From contig JACVVK020000167.1 of NCBI GenBank assembly GCA_018292915.2, positions 1,146,001-1,210,000 of the forward strand: DNA of 64,000 nucleotides, given 5' to 3'. Made by a program: the position numbers and the translations under genes. This document shows positions 28,004 through 37,035 of the stretch, piece by piece. Each line of letters begins with the position of its first letter. The stretch's first letter is position 1. The notes beneath the pieces are model-generated. The model saw nothing but the letters and a program-made list of their open reading frames with translations, was not told where the DNA came from and ran no database searches. Origin of the DNA: Batillaria attramentaria. Taxonomy: Eukaryota; Mollusca; Gastropoda; Batillariidae.

Positions 28004-30250
28004 GGGGGGGGGGGGCGTGTTTTGTTCTGTTTTTTTTTTGTTTTGTTTTGTTTTCTCTCTCTCTCTCTCATTCCTTTCTTACGGAGAAGTTGTTAGTAGG
28101 TGTTCTTTCTTATCAATTGGTGGGATTACTCGTTTCTTCGTCCGTCTTACCAAAGACCGTAGATAATTATCTACGGTCTTTGGTCTTACCATGACACTCT
28201 CCACACACGACGTATGTGTGAAATACAAACAGTGCACGCAACTTCCCATGAGGGTGTGGTTGGTGCATACGCCCACGGACGAGACATAGAGAGAAAGTGC
28301 GTGATTGTAATTTAACGAGTGGGCCTTTTTACAATGAGTAGCAACTTTTGCTGCGAGAATAAATCTAGCCACAGTAACAGACTTTCCTAAAGTATACCTG
28401 ACCGCCCGATCCATTTGAAAAGCCGCACGTTCTTTCAAAAGCGTTTATAGCAAATGAAGTTTTTGAACGTAACCTTACATTATAAGCAGGTTCATCAAAC
28501 TGCATTGACTCCAAGAAGTGTATATTTGGTTTGTGAATTTGTTTTTGTTTTTTCAGGAAGATGTTGCATGTAAATTGTTCTTACCGGCTTGCTGTTCTTT
28601 CTTTCTTTATGGGTCTGTGTAGTATGTACCCTATGCTACCGTCAAAGTCGTTTGGCACAATGTGTTTTCGAATGAACGTATTTTGTATGCGCCCAACCAG
28701 ATGAGGGGGAGGAGGGCTGGGGAGGGGGTGGAAATCTAGCAAACTGATTCGACGTTTGGTTATGTTTCAGATGTGCCTCTCTTGAGACTTGTAACAATAT
28801 CACATTGAAAGAGACGTGCCAATCCATCGAGAACAAGATCCTCGGTGTGGGTGTCACGTGCGAGTACTGCTGTTCGGCACCAAACTGTAATGCGCCTCCG
28901 GGCCTCATCCCAGAGAAGGGACTTATAACTCATCACCCACTCACCATGACACCATCTACAAAATTGTCTACATTTTCTGGTATGTGTGTCGTAGGCCCTA
29001 CTTAAACTGATAAGGTGATCTTGTAATGTAGTCAACGTTTCTCGTGATTTGCTGTTGTAAAAAAGGGCACTGTATTCACATGTATTTATAAGTAATACAA
29101 AAGGTGATTCTATTAAAAAAAATAATAATAATAAAAAAAATTTAAAAGTCAAATGTATGAAGACAGCAGCTTCCTTATAGTGACGACACTCTACGACAGA
29201 GAACCATCCGCTGGCGTCAAACCCTCCAAGCCCTGCTGCAACAGATCCTGTTTCGCAGCCAGTTACGTCATCGATTTCTCCACCAACTGAGACGTCAACG
29301 ACAACATCGCCTCGTACACCAACACCAACAGGTCAGCAAGGCGTGTAGGCGTTACGCAGTGCTAGGTTACAACGGGGGCTTATGACAAAATGCATCTAAT
29401 TCTGTTTGTCTTCAGCCTAGCTGTTTGCAATCAACCATCCATTTGCATGCAAACCCTGGTAGTGCTACCAACGGCCTTGAAACATAAACCTTGAAACATA
29501 GTCTTTTGTGCTATTTTTCAGAGCACTGCATTGAAAAGGCTTTAAACAGGAAAGCTGTGTGTGCGTGGGGAGGAGGGGGGGGGGTGTAAAATCGGATTTT
29601 TTTTTTTTTTTTTTTTTTTGTGAGGGAATAGGGGTCGAGGGGCAAAAAAAAAAAAAAAAAAAAGCATGCTGGATACGGAAAAAACATGCGTAACGGCATG
29701 ACCGTCCATAATCGAAAAAAAAAATTGTTGGATTTACCCTCCACTGGCTCTAGGCTGATGTTACGACAGGTGTGAAAATGTGAAAAAAAAATAAACGGTA
29801 CACGCCTTTTCGACTCATGCGTGACCTTGCCGTTTTGGATGGATACTCCATGAGACATCGTAATCAACCATCACTGTGCCAAGAGTGGTATTTTTAGCTG
29901 CTGTTGCTGAGAAAATGAAGTGAAAAAATGTGCCCCACAGACGAAATCTTTGCGCGTTGTTGCAGGAGTGTGCGCTGTCTGCTCGGCTCTTGACTGTTTG
30001 CTGAGTGACCCGTCTAACACGCTGTGTGATTCTGGCTCCGACTACTGTATCACCACTGTCAAAGACACCACCCACGGACGAGACATAGAGAGAAAGTATG
30101 TTTCTTTTCGTTGTTGTTGTTGTTGTTGTTGTTTTTCTTTATTTCAGTGATTTCTTTGTTGATTTATGTTGCCCTTTGTTGTTGTTGGTGTCTTCTGGTT
30201 TTCTTGTTGTTGTTGTTGTTGGTGGTGGTAGTGGTGGTGGTGGTGGTGGT

Positions 30251-30320
<70 letters not shown>

Positions 30321-30348
30321 GGGGGGGGGGGGGGCGTGTTTTGTTCTG

Positions 30349-30379
<31 letters not shown>

Positions 30380-30806
30380 GGAGATGTTGTTAGTAGGTGT
30401 TCTTTCTTATCAATTGGTGGGATTACTCGTTTCTTCGTCCGTCTTACCAAAGACCGTAGATAATTATCTACGGTCTTTGGTCTTACCATGACACTCTCCA
30501 CACACGACGTATGTGTGAAATACAAACAGTCCACGCAACTTCGCATGAGGGTGTGGTTGGTGCATACGCCCAGCCAGATTATGGAGGGCAAACGATCTTG
30601 GTCTAGCAACTCTGATGTTCCTGTTTTGTTTCAGATGTGCCTCCCTTCAGACGTGTAATGACATCACCCTGAAGGAGACGTGCCAATCCATCGAGAACAA
30701 GATCCTTGGTGTGGGTGTCACGTGCGAATACTGCTGCTCGGCACCAAACTGTAATGCGCCTCCGGGTCTCATTCCAGAGAAGGGACTTATAACTCACCAC
30801 CGCTAG
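574..30806 (+). CDS. Gene A: secreted modular LU-like/ShKT protein, 25 exons, about 1169 aa
   Basis: Exons: 574-622, 15058-15155, 15450-15566, 16231-16398, 16809-16877, 17354-17530, 18053-18139, 18513-18749, 19963-20031, 20452-20652, 21243-21308, 21682-21933, 22403-22468, 23228-23626, 23823-23900, 24230-24425, 25031-25135, 25420-25530, 25966-26067, 26850-26939, 27638-27767, 28771-28979, 29200-29331, 29966-30095, 30635-30806. They sum to 3510 nt, every junction is GT-AG and all phases agree. The protein has a signal peptide (MSVKVLLSLLLFLQGEG), seven LU-like modules (about residues 17-745), three ShKT modules (777-882), Thr/Pro linkers and two C-terminal LU domains (913-1000 and 1070-1169), with many N-glycosylation sequons. 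No transmembrane segment is visible. A secreted extracellular or mucus-type protein is inferred; the ligand is unknown. Exon 1 lies 14.4 kb from exon 2 because of nested transposons, so that link is the weakest part of the model. Confidence 0.8.
3413..6039. mobile_element. TIR DNA element inserted in the LINE, with internal minisatellite
   Basis: The ends are near-perfect inverted repeats of about 45 bp: AGAGAAAGTTAGAAATCTTC at the left and its complement at 6017-6036. They split the LINE endonuclease ORF right after QSDHN; reading resumes at 6042 with the downstream LINE frame. No transposase is visible. The interior holds many short copies of a GTGTCTGCCAGTGC-type unit in both orientations. 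A second pair of inverted segments (about 4120-4160 and 5815-5855) suggests a foldback structure. Confidence 0.75.
4135..5850. repeat. Bidirectional minisatellite (CAGACACxAAGACACGCACTGG-type unit)
   Basis: Units of about 22-24 bp built on CAGACACAAAGACACGCACT or its complement occur in blocks at about 4140-4240, 4465-4560, 4670-4830, 4970-5020, 5325-5405 and 5735-5830. The strand switches between blocks. A separate about 75-bp duplication, containing GGTACATCATATATATAGGG, lies at about 5098-5150 and 5195-5240. Confidence 0.7.
6042..7287 (+). pseudogene. LINE ORF2 middle part: linker and N-terminal reverse transcriptase
   Basis: The frame is open through 7287. It contains the connector (KQ/K-rich, VTKEVKDTLNRKKRAF) and RT motifs VNKAAGPDGIL, VPVPKKANAQCLNDFRPVAL and IMFFDFSSAFNTIQ. 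It is cut by the RTE insertion at CTGAPQ, just before the GAPQGTVLSP motif that resumes at 10583. The upstream part ends at 3412. Confidence 0.85.
7288..10580 (-). mobile_element. RTE-type LINE, apparently full length
   Basis: The element interrupts the reverse transcriptase of the surrounding LINE and is flanked by a perfect 12-bp target duplication, GGAGCCCCTCAG, at 7276-7287 and 10581-10592. On the - strand it has a 5' leader of about 280 bp, one long ORF, and a 3' end of AAGTAAGTAAG. The tail contains the stop codon of the ORF. Short TAAG-type 3' repeats and a single EEP-RT ORF fit the RTE/BovB group. Confidence 0.88.
7293..10301 (-). CDS. RTE retrotransposon endonuclease-reverse transcriptase, 1002 aa, intact
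   Basis: The N-terminal third is an apurinic/apyrimidinic-type endonuclease (EEP) with TWNIRTMYEVGR near residue 28, LSETRW, MGDFNAKIG and SSDHHLL. The central part is a reverse transcriptase with KLPKKGDLRDCSNYRGI, FIDYEKAFDSVDR, GVRQGCLLSPFLF and the catalytic FADD. The C-terminus carries a basic KRKRGRPRNSW-type stretch. It would nick target DNA and copy its own RNA. There is no internal stop or frameshift, and the length is normal for RTE elements, so the insertion is young and possibly active. It is not a host gene. Confidence 0.92.
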   Translation of the reverse strand: MTHCSESRKEAARPTPLLTPRTTTRVATWNIRTMYEVGRTIQVAREMKNYKIGVLGLSETRWLQTGQLRFSSGEQLLYSGHTEDGAPHTEGVALMLAPEAQRALIGWEPVNSRIITAKFITKKKDIKLNIIQCYAPTNDAEEEKKDDFYQQLQTVIDRGGAKDMTILMGDFNAKIGSDNTGYEDTMGTHGLGQMNENGERFADFCALNQLVIGGSIFPHKRIHKATWRSPDHVTENQIDHICISRKFRRSWRDVRVMRGADVSSDHHLLATTLRLRLKRHTNANNTRTRYNVGLLRNTDTQAAFRISLSNRFQPLQDLIEDSEMDIETQWEHSKKLWHDTCEEVLGKRKTQHKEWISADTIQKLEVRKEKKTALNTSRTRRAKAKAQEEYTAADREVKRSTRKDKRDYIDNLASQAEEAARQGNLKDLYQVTKKLAGKFQQTDKPVKDKNGHPLTTTEEQLKRWAEHFRELLNRPIPETPPDIPPAETELPINCDKPSKAEIRKAIMTLRNGKAAGPDEIPAEAIKADIETAVNMLHSLFSKIWEKEEVPAQWKEGIVIKLPKKGDLRDCSNYRGIMLLSVPGKVLNRILLERMREAVDPMLRDQQAGFRRNRSCADQIASLRIIVEQSLEWNSPLYINFIDYEKAFDSVDREALWKLLRHYGVPGKIISLIQCTYQDMSCRIAHAGQLSESFEVKTGVRQGCLLSPFLFLLVIDWIMKTTTAGRKNGIQWTLWTQLDDLDFADDLALLSHSHSQMQDKTTCLEATSAGTGLKINRKKTELMKINTTANTPVTVGGEPIREVESFVYLGSVVDGQGGTDRDVTARIGKARAAMVMLKNVWASKVVSIRTKLRIFNSNVKSVLLYGCETWRTTKTMQQKIQTFLNTCLRRIFNIRWPEKIRNEELWERAGQEPVAKQILQRKWGWIGHTLRKPASSTTRQALTWNPQGKRKRGRPRNSWRRDTEAELCKQGTNWTGVARLAQNRVRWRRVVDGLCSMWSQGPK
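10583..11369 (+). pseudogene. LINE ORF2 C-terminal part: reverse transcriptase palm and thumb
   Basis: The frame begins with GAPQGTVLSPFLFTLYTSD and carries the catalytic motif as FSDD, then SYKYLGVVLDD and the long C-terminal domain to DTLTE and a stop at 11367-11369. The 3' untranslated region runs to the TTTGAATTTG tail at 11939. It is the continuation of 6042-7287. Confidence 0.85.
11700..11740. repeat. Poly-G tract in LINE 3' UTR
   Basis: A run of G at about 11718-11738, preceded by GTGTGTGGGTG, gives a potential G-quadruplex. Similar long G or C runs occur at 13240, 18366, 19604, 21427, 27067, 28008, 30320 and 58588. Confidence 0.6.
12062..12727. repeat. 665-bp repeat module, single direct copy
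   Basis: It runs from CTCTGGGGCACAGAGTCTTT to GGGACTGCACTCTGGGG. It contains ATTTTTTAAAATGGCGCTTG near its end. The same module is present in whole and inverted parts at 38342-40210. It carries no credible ORF. Confidence 0.65.
13925..14060 (+). mobile_element. tRNA-derived SINE-like sequence
   Basis: It contains a B-box-like GGTTTGAATCC, preceded by ATGCTCGGGTCGTAGG. It continues with GCTGGCTTTTTGTCCGTTGCC, matching the body of the SINE at 57159-57262. The A box is poorly preserved. It is not a functional tRNA, since the acceptor stem cannot be formed. Confidence 0.55.
14109..14698. mobile_element. Short copy of the TGTTGTTTCCAT repeat family
   Basis: The left end TGTTGTCTCCGTGGTAATGG and the body ACGGGCTGAAATTTCCACGT match the start of copies 1 and 2. 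The right end, ATTGGAAACAACACAGTGGG, matches their end. At about 590 bp it is a deletion derivative. Its centre holds a (TGTTG)n pentanucleotide array (about 14337-14400), a TG array and an inverted CGCACG/CA array. Confidence 0.6.
14880..14930 (-). mobile_element. SINE tail fragment
   Basis: On the - strand it reads TGGTGGAGAAGGACGTTAAAC, the same tail as the SINE at about 57235-57262. Only the 3' part is present. Confidence 0.5.
16930..17030 (+). mobile_element. LINE 3'-end fragment
   Basis: This fragment in gene A intron 5 ends in AATAAATAGTCTTGAGTCTTG, a repeated tail typical of a 5'-truncated non-LTR element. It is followed directly by a TGCG/TG array (17031-17153). No coding part remains. 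Confidence 0.45.
22752..22945. repeat. Duplicated CT array with unique flank
   Basis: Two copies of a long (CT)n array are each followed by CTCTCGCGTAGGCAAATCGA or a close variant and by CATGTAGTGCTATT. They span about 22755-22850 and 22852-22945. Each unit is about 97 bp. Confidence 0.7.
25031..26067 (+). other. Gene A exons 17-19: three ShKT modules
   Basis: Exons 25031-25135, 25420-25530 and 25966-26067 each encode one 34-37 residue module with six cysteines ending CPKTCDTC, CAKSCGTC and CPRTCRVC. This is the ShKT (SXC) pattern, a disulphide fold found in metazoan secreted proteases, mucins and channel-binding peptides. Each exon is symmetrical, phase 1-1, the classic arrangement for exon shuffling. 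Gene B lacks these exons without losing its frame. Confidence 0.88.
28149..28184. repeat. Perfect 36-bp palindrome, copy 1
   Basis: The half-site ACCAAAGACCGTAGATAA is followed directly by its exact complement with no spacer. It lies in gene A intron 21. An identical palindrome is at 30446-30481. Confidence 0.9.
28262..28296 (+). pseudogene. Orphan 3' end of a LU first-half exon inside an intron
   Basis: CCACGGACGAGACATAGAG and the following AGAAA, then GTGCGTGATTG, reproduce the last 25 or so nt of exon 42613-42742 and its donor, not those of exon 21 (donor GTAATT). The sequence after it is near-identical to the gene B intron that follows 42742. The sequence before it matches 30490-30560. 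It marks a recombination or conversion junction at the shared CGCCCA. Confidence 0.75.
30446..30481. repeat. Perfect 36-bp palindrome, copy 2
   Basis: This is identical to the palindrome at 28149-28184 and lies in gene A intron 24, inside the duplicated segment. Confidence 0.9.
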
Positions 30807-30851
30807 AGTGTCACAGCGTTTTCTGTATACTGCTGTCAAGTGCACGTCACC

Positions 30852-30857
30852 AATAAA
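30852..30857 (+). terminator. Gene A polyadenylation signal
   Basis: AATAAA lies 46 bp after the stop codon, in the sequence CACCAATAAAGCTTT. The same motif follows the stop codons of gene B (43441-43446) and gene C (about 60051). Confidence 0.8.
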
Positions 30858-31029
30858 GCTTTTAAAACGCATTCTCGATTTCAGATTTTGATTGGTTTCA
30901 CGTTATGTAGATTGCTTCACAGTTGTTGTTTTTGTTGTTGTTGTTGTTGTTGTCGTTGTTGTTGTTGTTCTTGTTGTTTCTACAAAAAGAAAAATCGGGT
31001 GGGTAGTTGGTTTGGGTTTTTTTGTTGTT

Positions 31030-31203
31030 GTTGTTGTTTGGGTTTTTTTTTTTTTTTTTTTCGTCCTTTTACATCACATATGGGTGATATCAAAGACGGG
31101 ACAACGATGAAAAAGCCAGAACAAATATTTGGCCCCAGGATACGAACTCACGACCCGAGCATTTGAAGTCCAGCGCTCTACCATTCGGCCACCCCGGCTC
31201 CCC
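31030..31203 (-). mobile_element. tRNA-derived SINE, complete copy
   Basis: On the - strand it begins GGAGCCGGGGTGGCCGAATG (A box TGGCCGAATGG). It carries ATGCTCGGGTCGTGAGTTCG (B box) and continues into CTGGCTTTTTCATCGTTGTC. It ends before a T-rich stretch on the + strand. It lies between genes A and B. The same family was the target of the Polinton at 43811. Confidence 0.75.
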
Positions 31204-31621
31204 CCACCACCTAACGAAAGATGTTTTCTTTCCATGTAGCAGTGGTAGTAGGAAAGTCCATCGTAATTCTGGTTACGATTTCAAGCTACGTGAACCTTTG
31301 AGAGTTAATTGATAAAAAAGACTACTTCCAAAAAAAGAAAAATCAGGGGGGAAATCGCGTCGCTCACTAACTGTATTCGAACTGTACTATTGTATGAAAA
31401 CAGGTTCGATTCGGTTTAACAGTTTATTGCGTTCATGGAACTGATTCATTTTAAAGAGGTAGGTATCCCCTCTGCTGTCAACATGTGCGTGTCATGACAC
31501 ATGCCAGCCTGTCCTTTTACTGACGTCAGCTTATTTTTTGGATAACGTGCTCAAAAGAGTGTTTCTCAGTGGTAAGCGTGCATTAATTCAGAAACCGCCG
31601 TGAGAACACGACACCGGAGAC

Positions 31622-31883
31622 ATGTCGGCAAAAGTTCTCTTATCGCTACTGTTTCTCCTACGTGTGGAAGGTCAGTGAACACTATTTTGTGTTTGAGTTT
31701 ACTAATCTGCCTACAAGTATATATGAACAAATGTTCATTTGAAAGAAAATGATCATTTGATCTTTTCGGGTGCAGTAATATTTATAAATAGTTATCATAC
31801 AATATAAAACGCATTGTCGATTTCAGAGGGGGTGTTTTTTGTTTGTTTTTAACTTTCTTTGAGGTTTGTTGTTCTTGTTGTTG

Positions 31884-31929
<46 letters not shown>

Positions 31930-34900
31930 AATATTTAATTTCCTTCTTGTGCAAAGCAATTTAACCTGTTCTGCCAGCATTTCTGAGCTATTTAACCATT
32001 TCACAACTGCTCATGCTTCAAGCACCTAGCGCTTGAAACTCAGCCTGCAGCAGCAGCACTCCTCCCAAAACTGGCTTCATCCCAGGCAGTGGAGGCCGGT
32101 TCTGCAGTACCTAACTGTGAAACTCAACCACCACTCAACCAATCTCATTTAAACTTTTTGGGGGGAGCAAAATGCTATGAGGACTTTTTAAGGCCCCCTA
32201 TCACAAGATGTTAATCAAGTTCGGTAAATCCACTGCCTCATGTCGCCGATCAGCACCGACGGTCGTCTGCTACCGGGTGCCAATCAGCGACGGCAGTGGT
32301 CTACCACCGACAGCAAGTTGTGAAAAGGTTAATATTTCATTAAACTTTTGCATTTGGATTTCGAAACGCGTACCAACTATAGCTGTCCATCATGTACATT
32401 ATCAGCATGTAGCCTACTGTAAGAGTGACACCAAGTTTACCCCACAACAAATTGAGGCCAAGTTGTCCTTATCGTGTGACGGTAATAGGCCTTCGGAAAA
32501 AGTCCACGGTGCGGATTCTGAAACCCATTTTCGTTTGTATCGCTACACATGTCAGTCCGTGGGAGTTTTCAACATCAAAATAATCTTCATGGTGATATAT
32601 ATATACTGCACATTTGCTTTGCATCACTACAAAGACAAAGACTGTTGAATAGACAATTTGCTTTTATTTCATTAAGGTAAATACATTGCAATCCTCGGGC
32701 ATAAGGGGCAACAAAACAGAACAATCATGACCGAAAATTTCATTCAGAAAACAGTTGAAAAGACAGAAGTCCCACCTACCCTCAAAATCAGGGATATGCA
32801 GGATATAGGCAGAAAAAGGTGGTGTCATTCAAAAGCGAACAAGGTGTTGCTGAACGAGCTGAAATGGAATGTTAGTATCGCGTGTGACCTCGTCGAGCCG
32901 GAATGACTGCCTGACAGCGCCACCTCACGGAACAGATGAGGTTCCGGATCGTCTGTTGGGGGATTTGGTCCCACTCCTGTTGAAGGGCCTGTCCAAGCTG
33001 CGCCAGCGTGCGGGGTGGGTTGACACGTGCACGTACAGCTCGTCCGATCATGTCCCAAACGTGTTCAACTGGATTAAGATCCGGGGACCTGGCTGGCCAC
33101 TCCATGCGCTCCATGGATTCTTCTTCAAGGTACTGGTCCACAACGCGTGCTCTGTGTGGGCGGGCGTTGTCGTCCATGAGAATGAACTCGGGACCAATGG
33201 CACCAGCGTAGGGTCTCGCGACAGGGTCCAAAATCTCATCCCGGTACCGTACTGCCGTCAGCGTGCCGTTCCAGAACACGTGGTGGTCGGTCTTGCCCTG
33301 AACACTGATGCCACCCCAGACCATCAGGAAACCGCCGCCATACCGGTCGTGCTGAGCCATAAAGGCATTGTAGAATCGTTGATTTCAACGTCTCCACACT
33401 CCCTGGCGACGATCTGTCATGTCCGGGCAAAACCTTGACTCGTCCGTGAACAAGACGGGCGTCCATTCCGCGACGGTCCACCTTGCGTGCTGCTGTGCCC
33501 AGGCAAGTCTTCCTCTCCTGTGCTGCTGAGTCAAAGGAACGCGGATTGCAGGGGCTCTGGAGCTCAGGGCAGCCTCATGAAGTCTTCTCCTCACAGTTTC
33601 AGTGGAAATCCGAGTCCCAGTTGCGTGGCGGAGGTCATTTTGGAGCCGAGTCGCGTACCAGAAGGGGTGTCGGTGAGCCTGCATGACGAGGAATCCGTCT
33701 TCGCGCTGAGTTGTGATCCGAGTTCTGCCACCAGAATGCATTCGTGAGACAGTCCCTGTAGTCTGGTAGCGATTCCATAGTCGTGATATGACACTTTGCG
33801 TGACATTGAGGGCTTGAGCCACCTGACGCTGAGAAGACCCAGCCTCCAGCATCCCGACACCTCTGGCCATCTCAGTGTCAGTCAAACGTCTCTGGAGCAG
33901 TTGTCGAGGCATGGTGTAGCAGCAGGCAAGACCAAAATGATACTAATCTTTTTCCCATCACTAAACCAGATTTTGCCATGAGCACTATTCACGAGCAAAT
34001 TTGAGGGTTATGGTGGCCAACTGCATTATGATGCATGGCGTGCACACAATTCACGAAGTTGGCAATGTCATTATAATCAATAATCATGCCCGTACCCGTA
34101 AAAAGTAACAACAGTTGCAAATCTGGCAGTGGGCTTTTATCAATCCCAAAACGATTAGTGATGCAAAGCAAATGCGGAGTAGTATATATCCACTGTACCA
34201 TTATCTGTGTGCTTCCAGTGGCGGCAAAACAATGTTTCCTTGACGCTCTGGCCGTGTGTCAGTCTAACAGTTTCGACTTTTCTGCATGCCTGAGACACGG
34301 ACTAAGCTGTGACCCTTCAGTAGAGGTAACCATCTAGCAATCGCACACTAATTAGCAACCGGTTAACAACTTTTTCATAAACTGATTCCAATGACAGCTG
34401 GGCACACACCAAGCCAAATATTTACAAGTAAACAGAAGAGAAAAAATATATGGTTGTTTCTTCCACTTTTATTATAATTATGATAATAATAATAGAGTAT
34501 TTATATAAGCTCCATGCGCTTTACATATAGCAGGCGATGAACGCAATTGTCGGGGTTAAGTAAGCCTATAGATGTGAAGGACAGAAAGGTATTGAGGGTC
34601 AGGGCCACTACCTCAACTGAAGCAGACTGAAGATACTTTGTAGCTGATTCTCTGTCAAATGGGGAGTCTCTGCAGACTTTGCAGTAAAGTGGTCAGATCT
34701 CGACACTCTACAACTCATACAGGCAGCACCGTTCTGCACTTTCTAAAGACGGCCCAGCAGAGCCTTTGGTGAACCAGACAAGAAGGAGTTGCAATAATCA
34801 AGTCTAGACAGCACGAGCGTGCGAACAAGTGTTTTGTGGCTTCAGATGACAGACAGTGACGGACAGCTGATGTGTCTGAGTTCAAAGCAGGCAGTTCTGC

Positions 34901-35429
34901 AGACGTTGTTGACATGTTGCTGCATGGACAGATAACTGTCCAATGTGACCCCGAGATTTCTGACAAAGGGGAGACTTTAATTTTTGTACCATTGATACAC
35001 ACGGACGTTGGTAGGTCAGAATATGTGGATCTGTTTGAGATGACGCACTGATCCCTACTCCTGGACTTGCCAAGTGAACCATTAGTGATGTACAGCCGTT
35101 TACATGTAGTGCTTTTTGGCTGGATACATACTAATAGTATTACAGTAGTTATAGCACACGCCATGTAACTGTACTTACTGACGCGACATGCAAAAGAAAG
35201 GAAAAGAAATACAATGTCAGACCGATTCCTCAAATGAAACATTTCAACATCGCGAATCTACTCATGTTCTCCATTTCTGTTCCTAGCTTGCGTCTCCCTT
35301 CTTCACTATATATTCTCTGTTGCAGTTCTGCGAAATGCACATAACTCAGGAAGGTATTCAGGCAACATGCAAGCTTCAAAACCAGCACTCAGGGTTTCTG
35401 TTTGGTTCTGTGGACCGTTATGGGGTATG

Positions 35430-35492
<63 letters not shown>

Positions 35493-36228
35493 TCTCTCTC
35501 TCTCTCTCTCTCTCTCAGAATGTCAGTGAATGCACCAATGGTCTGCACGTGACATGCGCACGTGACTTGGAATACGGGGCTGCACCACGGATTTTACATG
35601 CACATTCGCAACACCAGTGATGATAACGCCGCATGTACATTTGGAGGTGCACTGGGAAAAAAATATTATAGGGGAAGGGACTAGTCAGTATTTGCCTCAG
35701 GCTCGGGATTTGCTTACGGCCCCTGTGCTGACTTCCACTGGGCATGCAGTCATAGTTTACTTTAACTAACATGTAGGCACTAACATTTTGAGACAAATTT
35801 CTCTTTTGGGCCTTGCGCATGTGTGACAAAATTATGAGTATGTAACCGGACACAATGTCATTTGTCAACCACTAACACATGTATTTGCAGGTTTCCATTG
35901 TCTTGAAATACTCACTCCGAAAATTGTATAAAATGTATCATGACACGAATTATCCAGAGGCGATACAGGAGAAACAAAACGGTTCAATATTGTCGCTTAC
36001 CAAACATTTTTTTTTCCAGGAATGCTGGTCCCGTCAGATGCTGAACGACAATATGTGCCACGTGACACTGAACCACTTCACGGGACATAGTGATGGTTGT
36101 TACTACTGTTGTAAAAACGCCCAGTGTTTCACTGATCTCCTCCAGCGGCCTATCTTTCCGACAGATACACCACTACCTTCATTTACGACACCAAGTACAA
36201 CACCATCCACAACATATAGCGCAAGTTC

Positions 36229-36294
<66 letters not shown>

Positions 36295-36987
36295 CGACGT
36301 AAATCAATGATGGTGCTCCTGCACTTCAGTTAGTTTTTAAGTTTCTCGTGGTTTGGTACTGTTCGATTAGGCCTTTTTCACAAAAAATAGACAATGTTTC
36401 CGCCTGCTACGTCACATCCTTGGCCATGGAAACGCCTGTCTCACCCCCACCCACCCCTCTAAAGAAAGAAAATCAGTCAGAAAGATGCACTTTGGAGCAT
36501 AAGCCCACAACGCGTCCGCCAATGGGTCCTAATCAAGGGAGGTGTTCTCTCATCTACAACATAGAAATAGAAAGCTGTTTATTTATCTCATCGCAGTGAA
36601 TGAAAGCACCACCACAGTAAAACCAACGACGCCAACTTCGACAACACCACCACCGCCAACATCGCCCACAACCTTTGTCGTTCCCGGTCCAGGTATCCCT
36701 TTTTTTTTCTTTTTTGCCAAGTTCCCTGTTGCCACCAATCCAATTTCAAGTCGTTCCTCTTTTTATGTTGTTTCCATAGTAATGGAAACAACATCATAGG
36801 ACGGCCTAAATTTTCCACGTTCATGGGCAAGCATCTGTGGTACAAACGCACGTCACTGCCGATCTCCCGCAGAGACGATTTTGCAAGTGTAACTCTGACA
36901 ATGACGTAAGAAAACATGCGTCATCGATGCTGACATGTACGGTCCACCGAACGCGCTTCTCCTCCTCAGTGAGTGCCGTCTGTGTGG

Positions 36988-37035
<48 letters not shown>

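Larger units (their letters stand above)
26990..30600 (+). repeat. Tandem segmental duplication of the LU exon pair and introns
   Basis: Intronic sequence at about 27060-28260 recurs at about 29560-30560: the G-rich start, GGATTTACCCTCCACTGGCT, the upstream flank of exons 21 and 24, the TTG/GGT/TG arrays and a 36-bp palindrome. Both copies carry a LU first-half exon (27638 and 29966) and lead to a second-half exon (28771 and 30635). The duplication therefore created the second C-terminal LU domain. Confidence 0.82.
26850..30806 (+). other. Gene A exons 20-25: linkers and duplicated C-terminal LU domains
   Basis: Exon 20 (26850-26939) is a Thr/Pro linker. Exons 21+22 (27638-27767, 28771-28979) and 24+25 (29966-30095, 30635-30806) each encode one complete LU domain, starting CAVCSALDC and ending CEYCCSAPNCN, split by a phase 2 intron. 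Exon 23 (29200-29331) is a second Thr/Ser/Pro linker. Exon 22 reads through into a Thr/Ser-rich tail, whereas exon 25 stops at HHR followed by TAG. The two halves, introns included, are near copies, so the block arose by local duplication. Confidence 0.85.

Noticed and set aside
27838..28194. Frames rich in CVCVCV or THTHTH around microsatellites (also at 860, 14326, 17022, 18044, 30098 and others)
   Set aside because: They translate simple TG/CA repeats and have no conserved flanks.
32208..32648. 146-codon + strand open frame
   Set aside because: No recognisable domain, no paralogue, lies in gene B intron 1 in repeat-like DNA. Probably chance.
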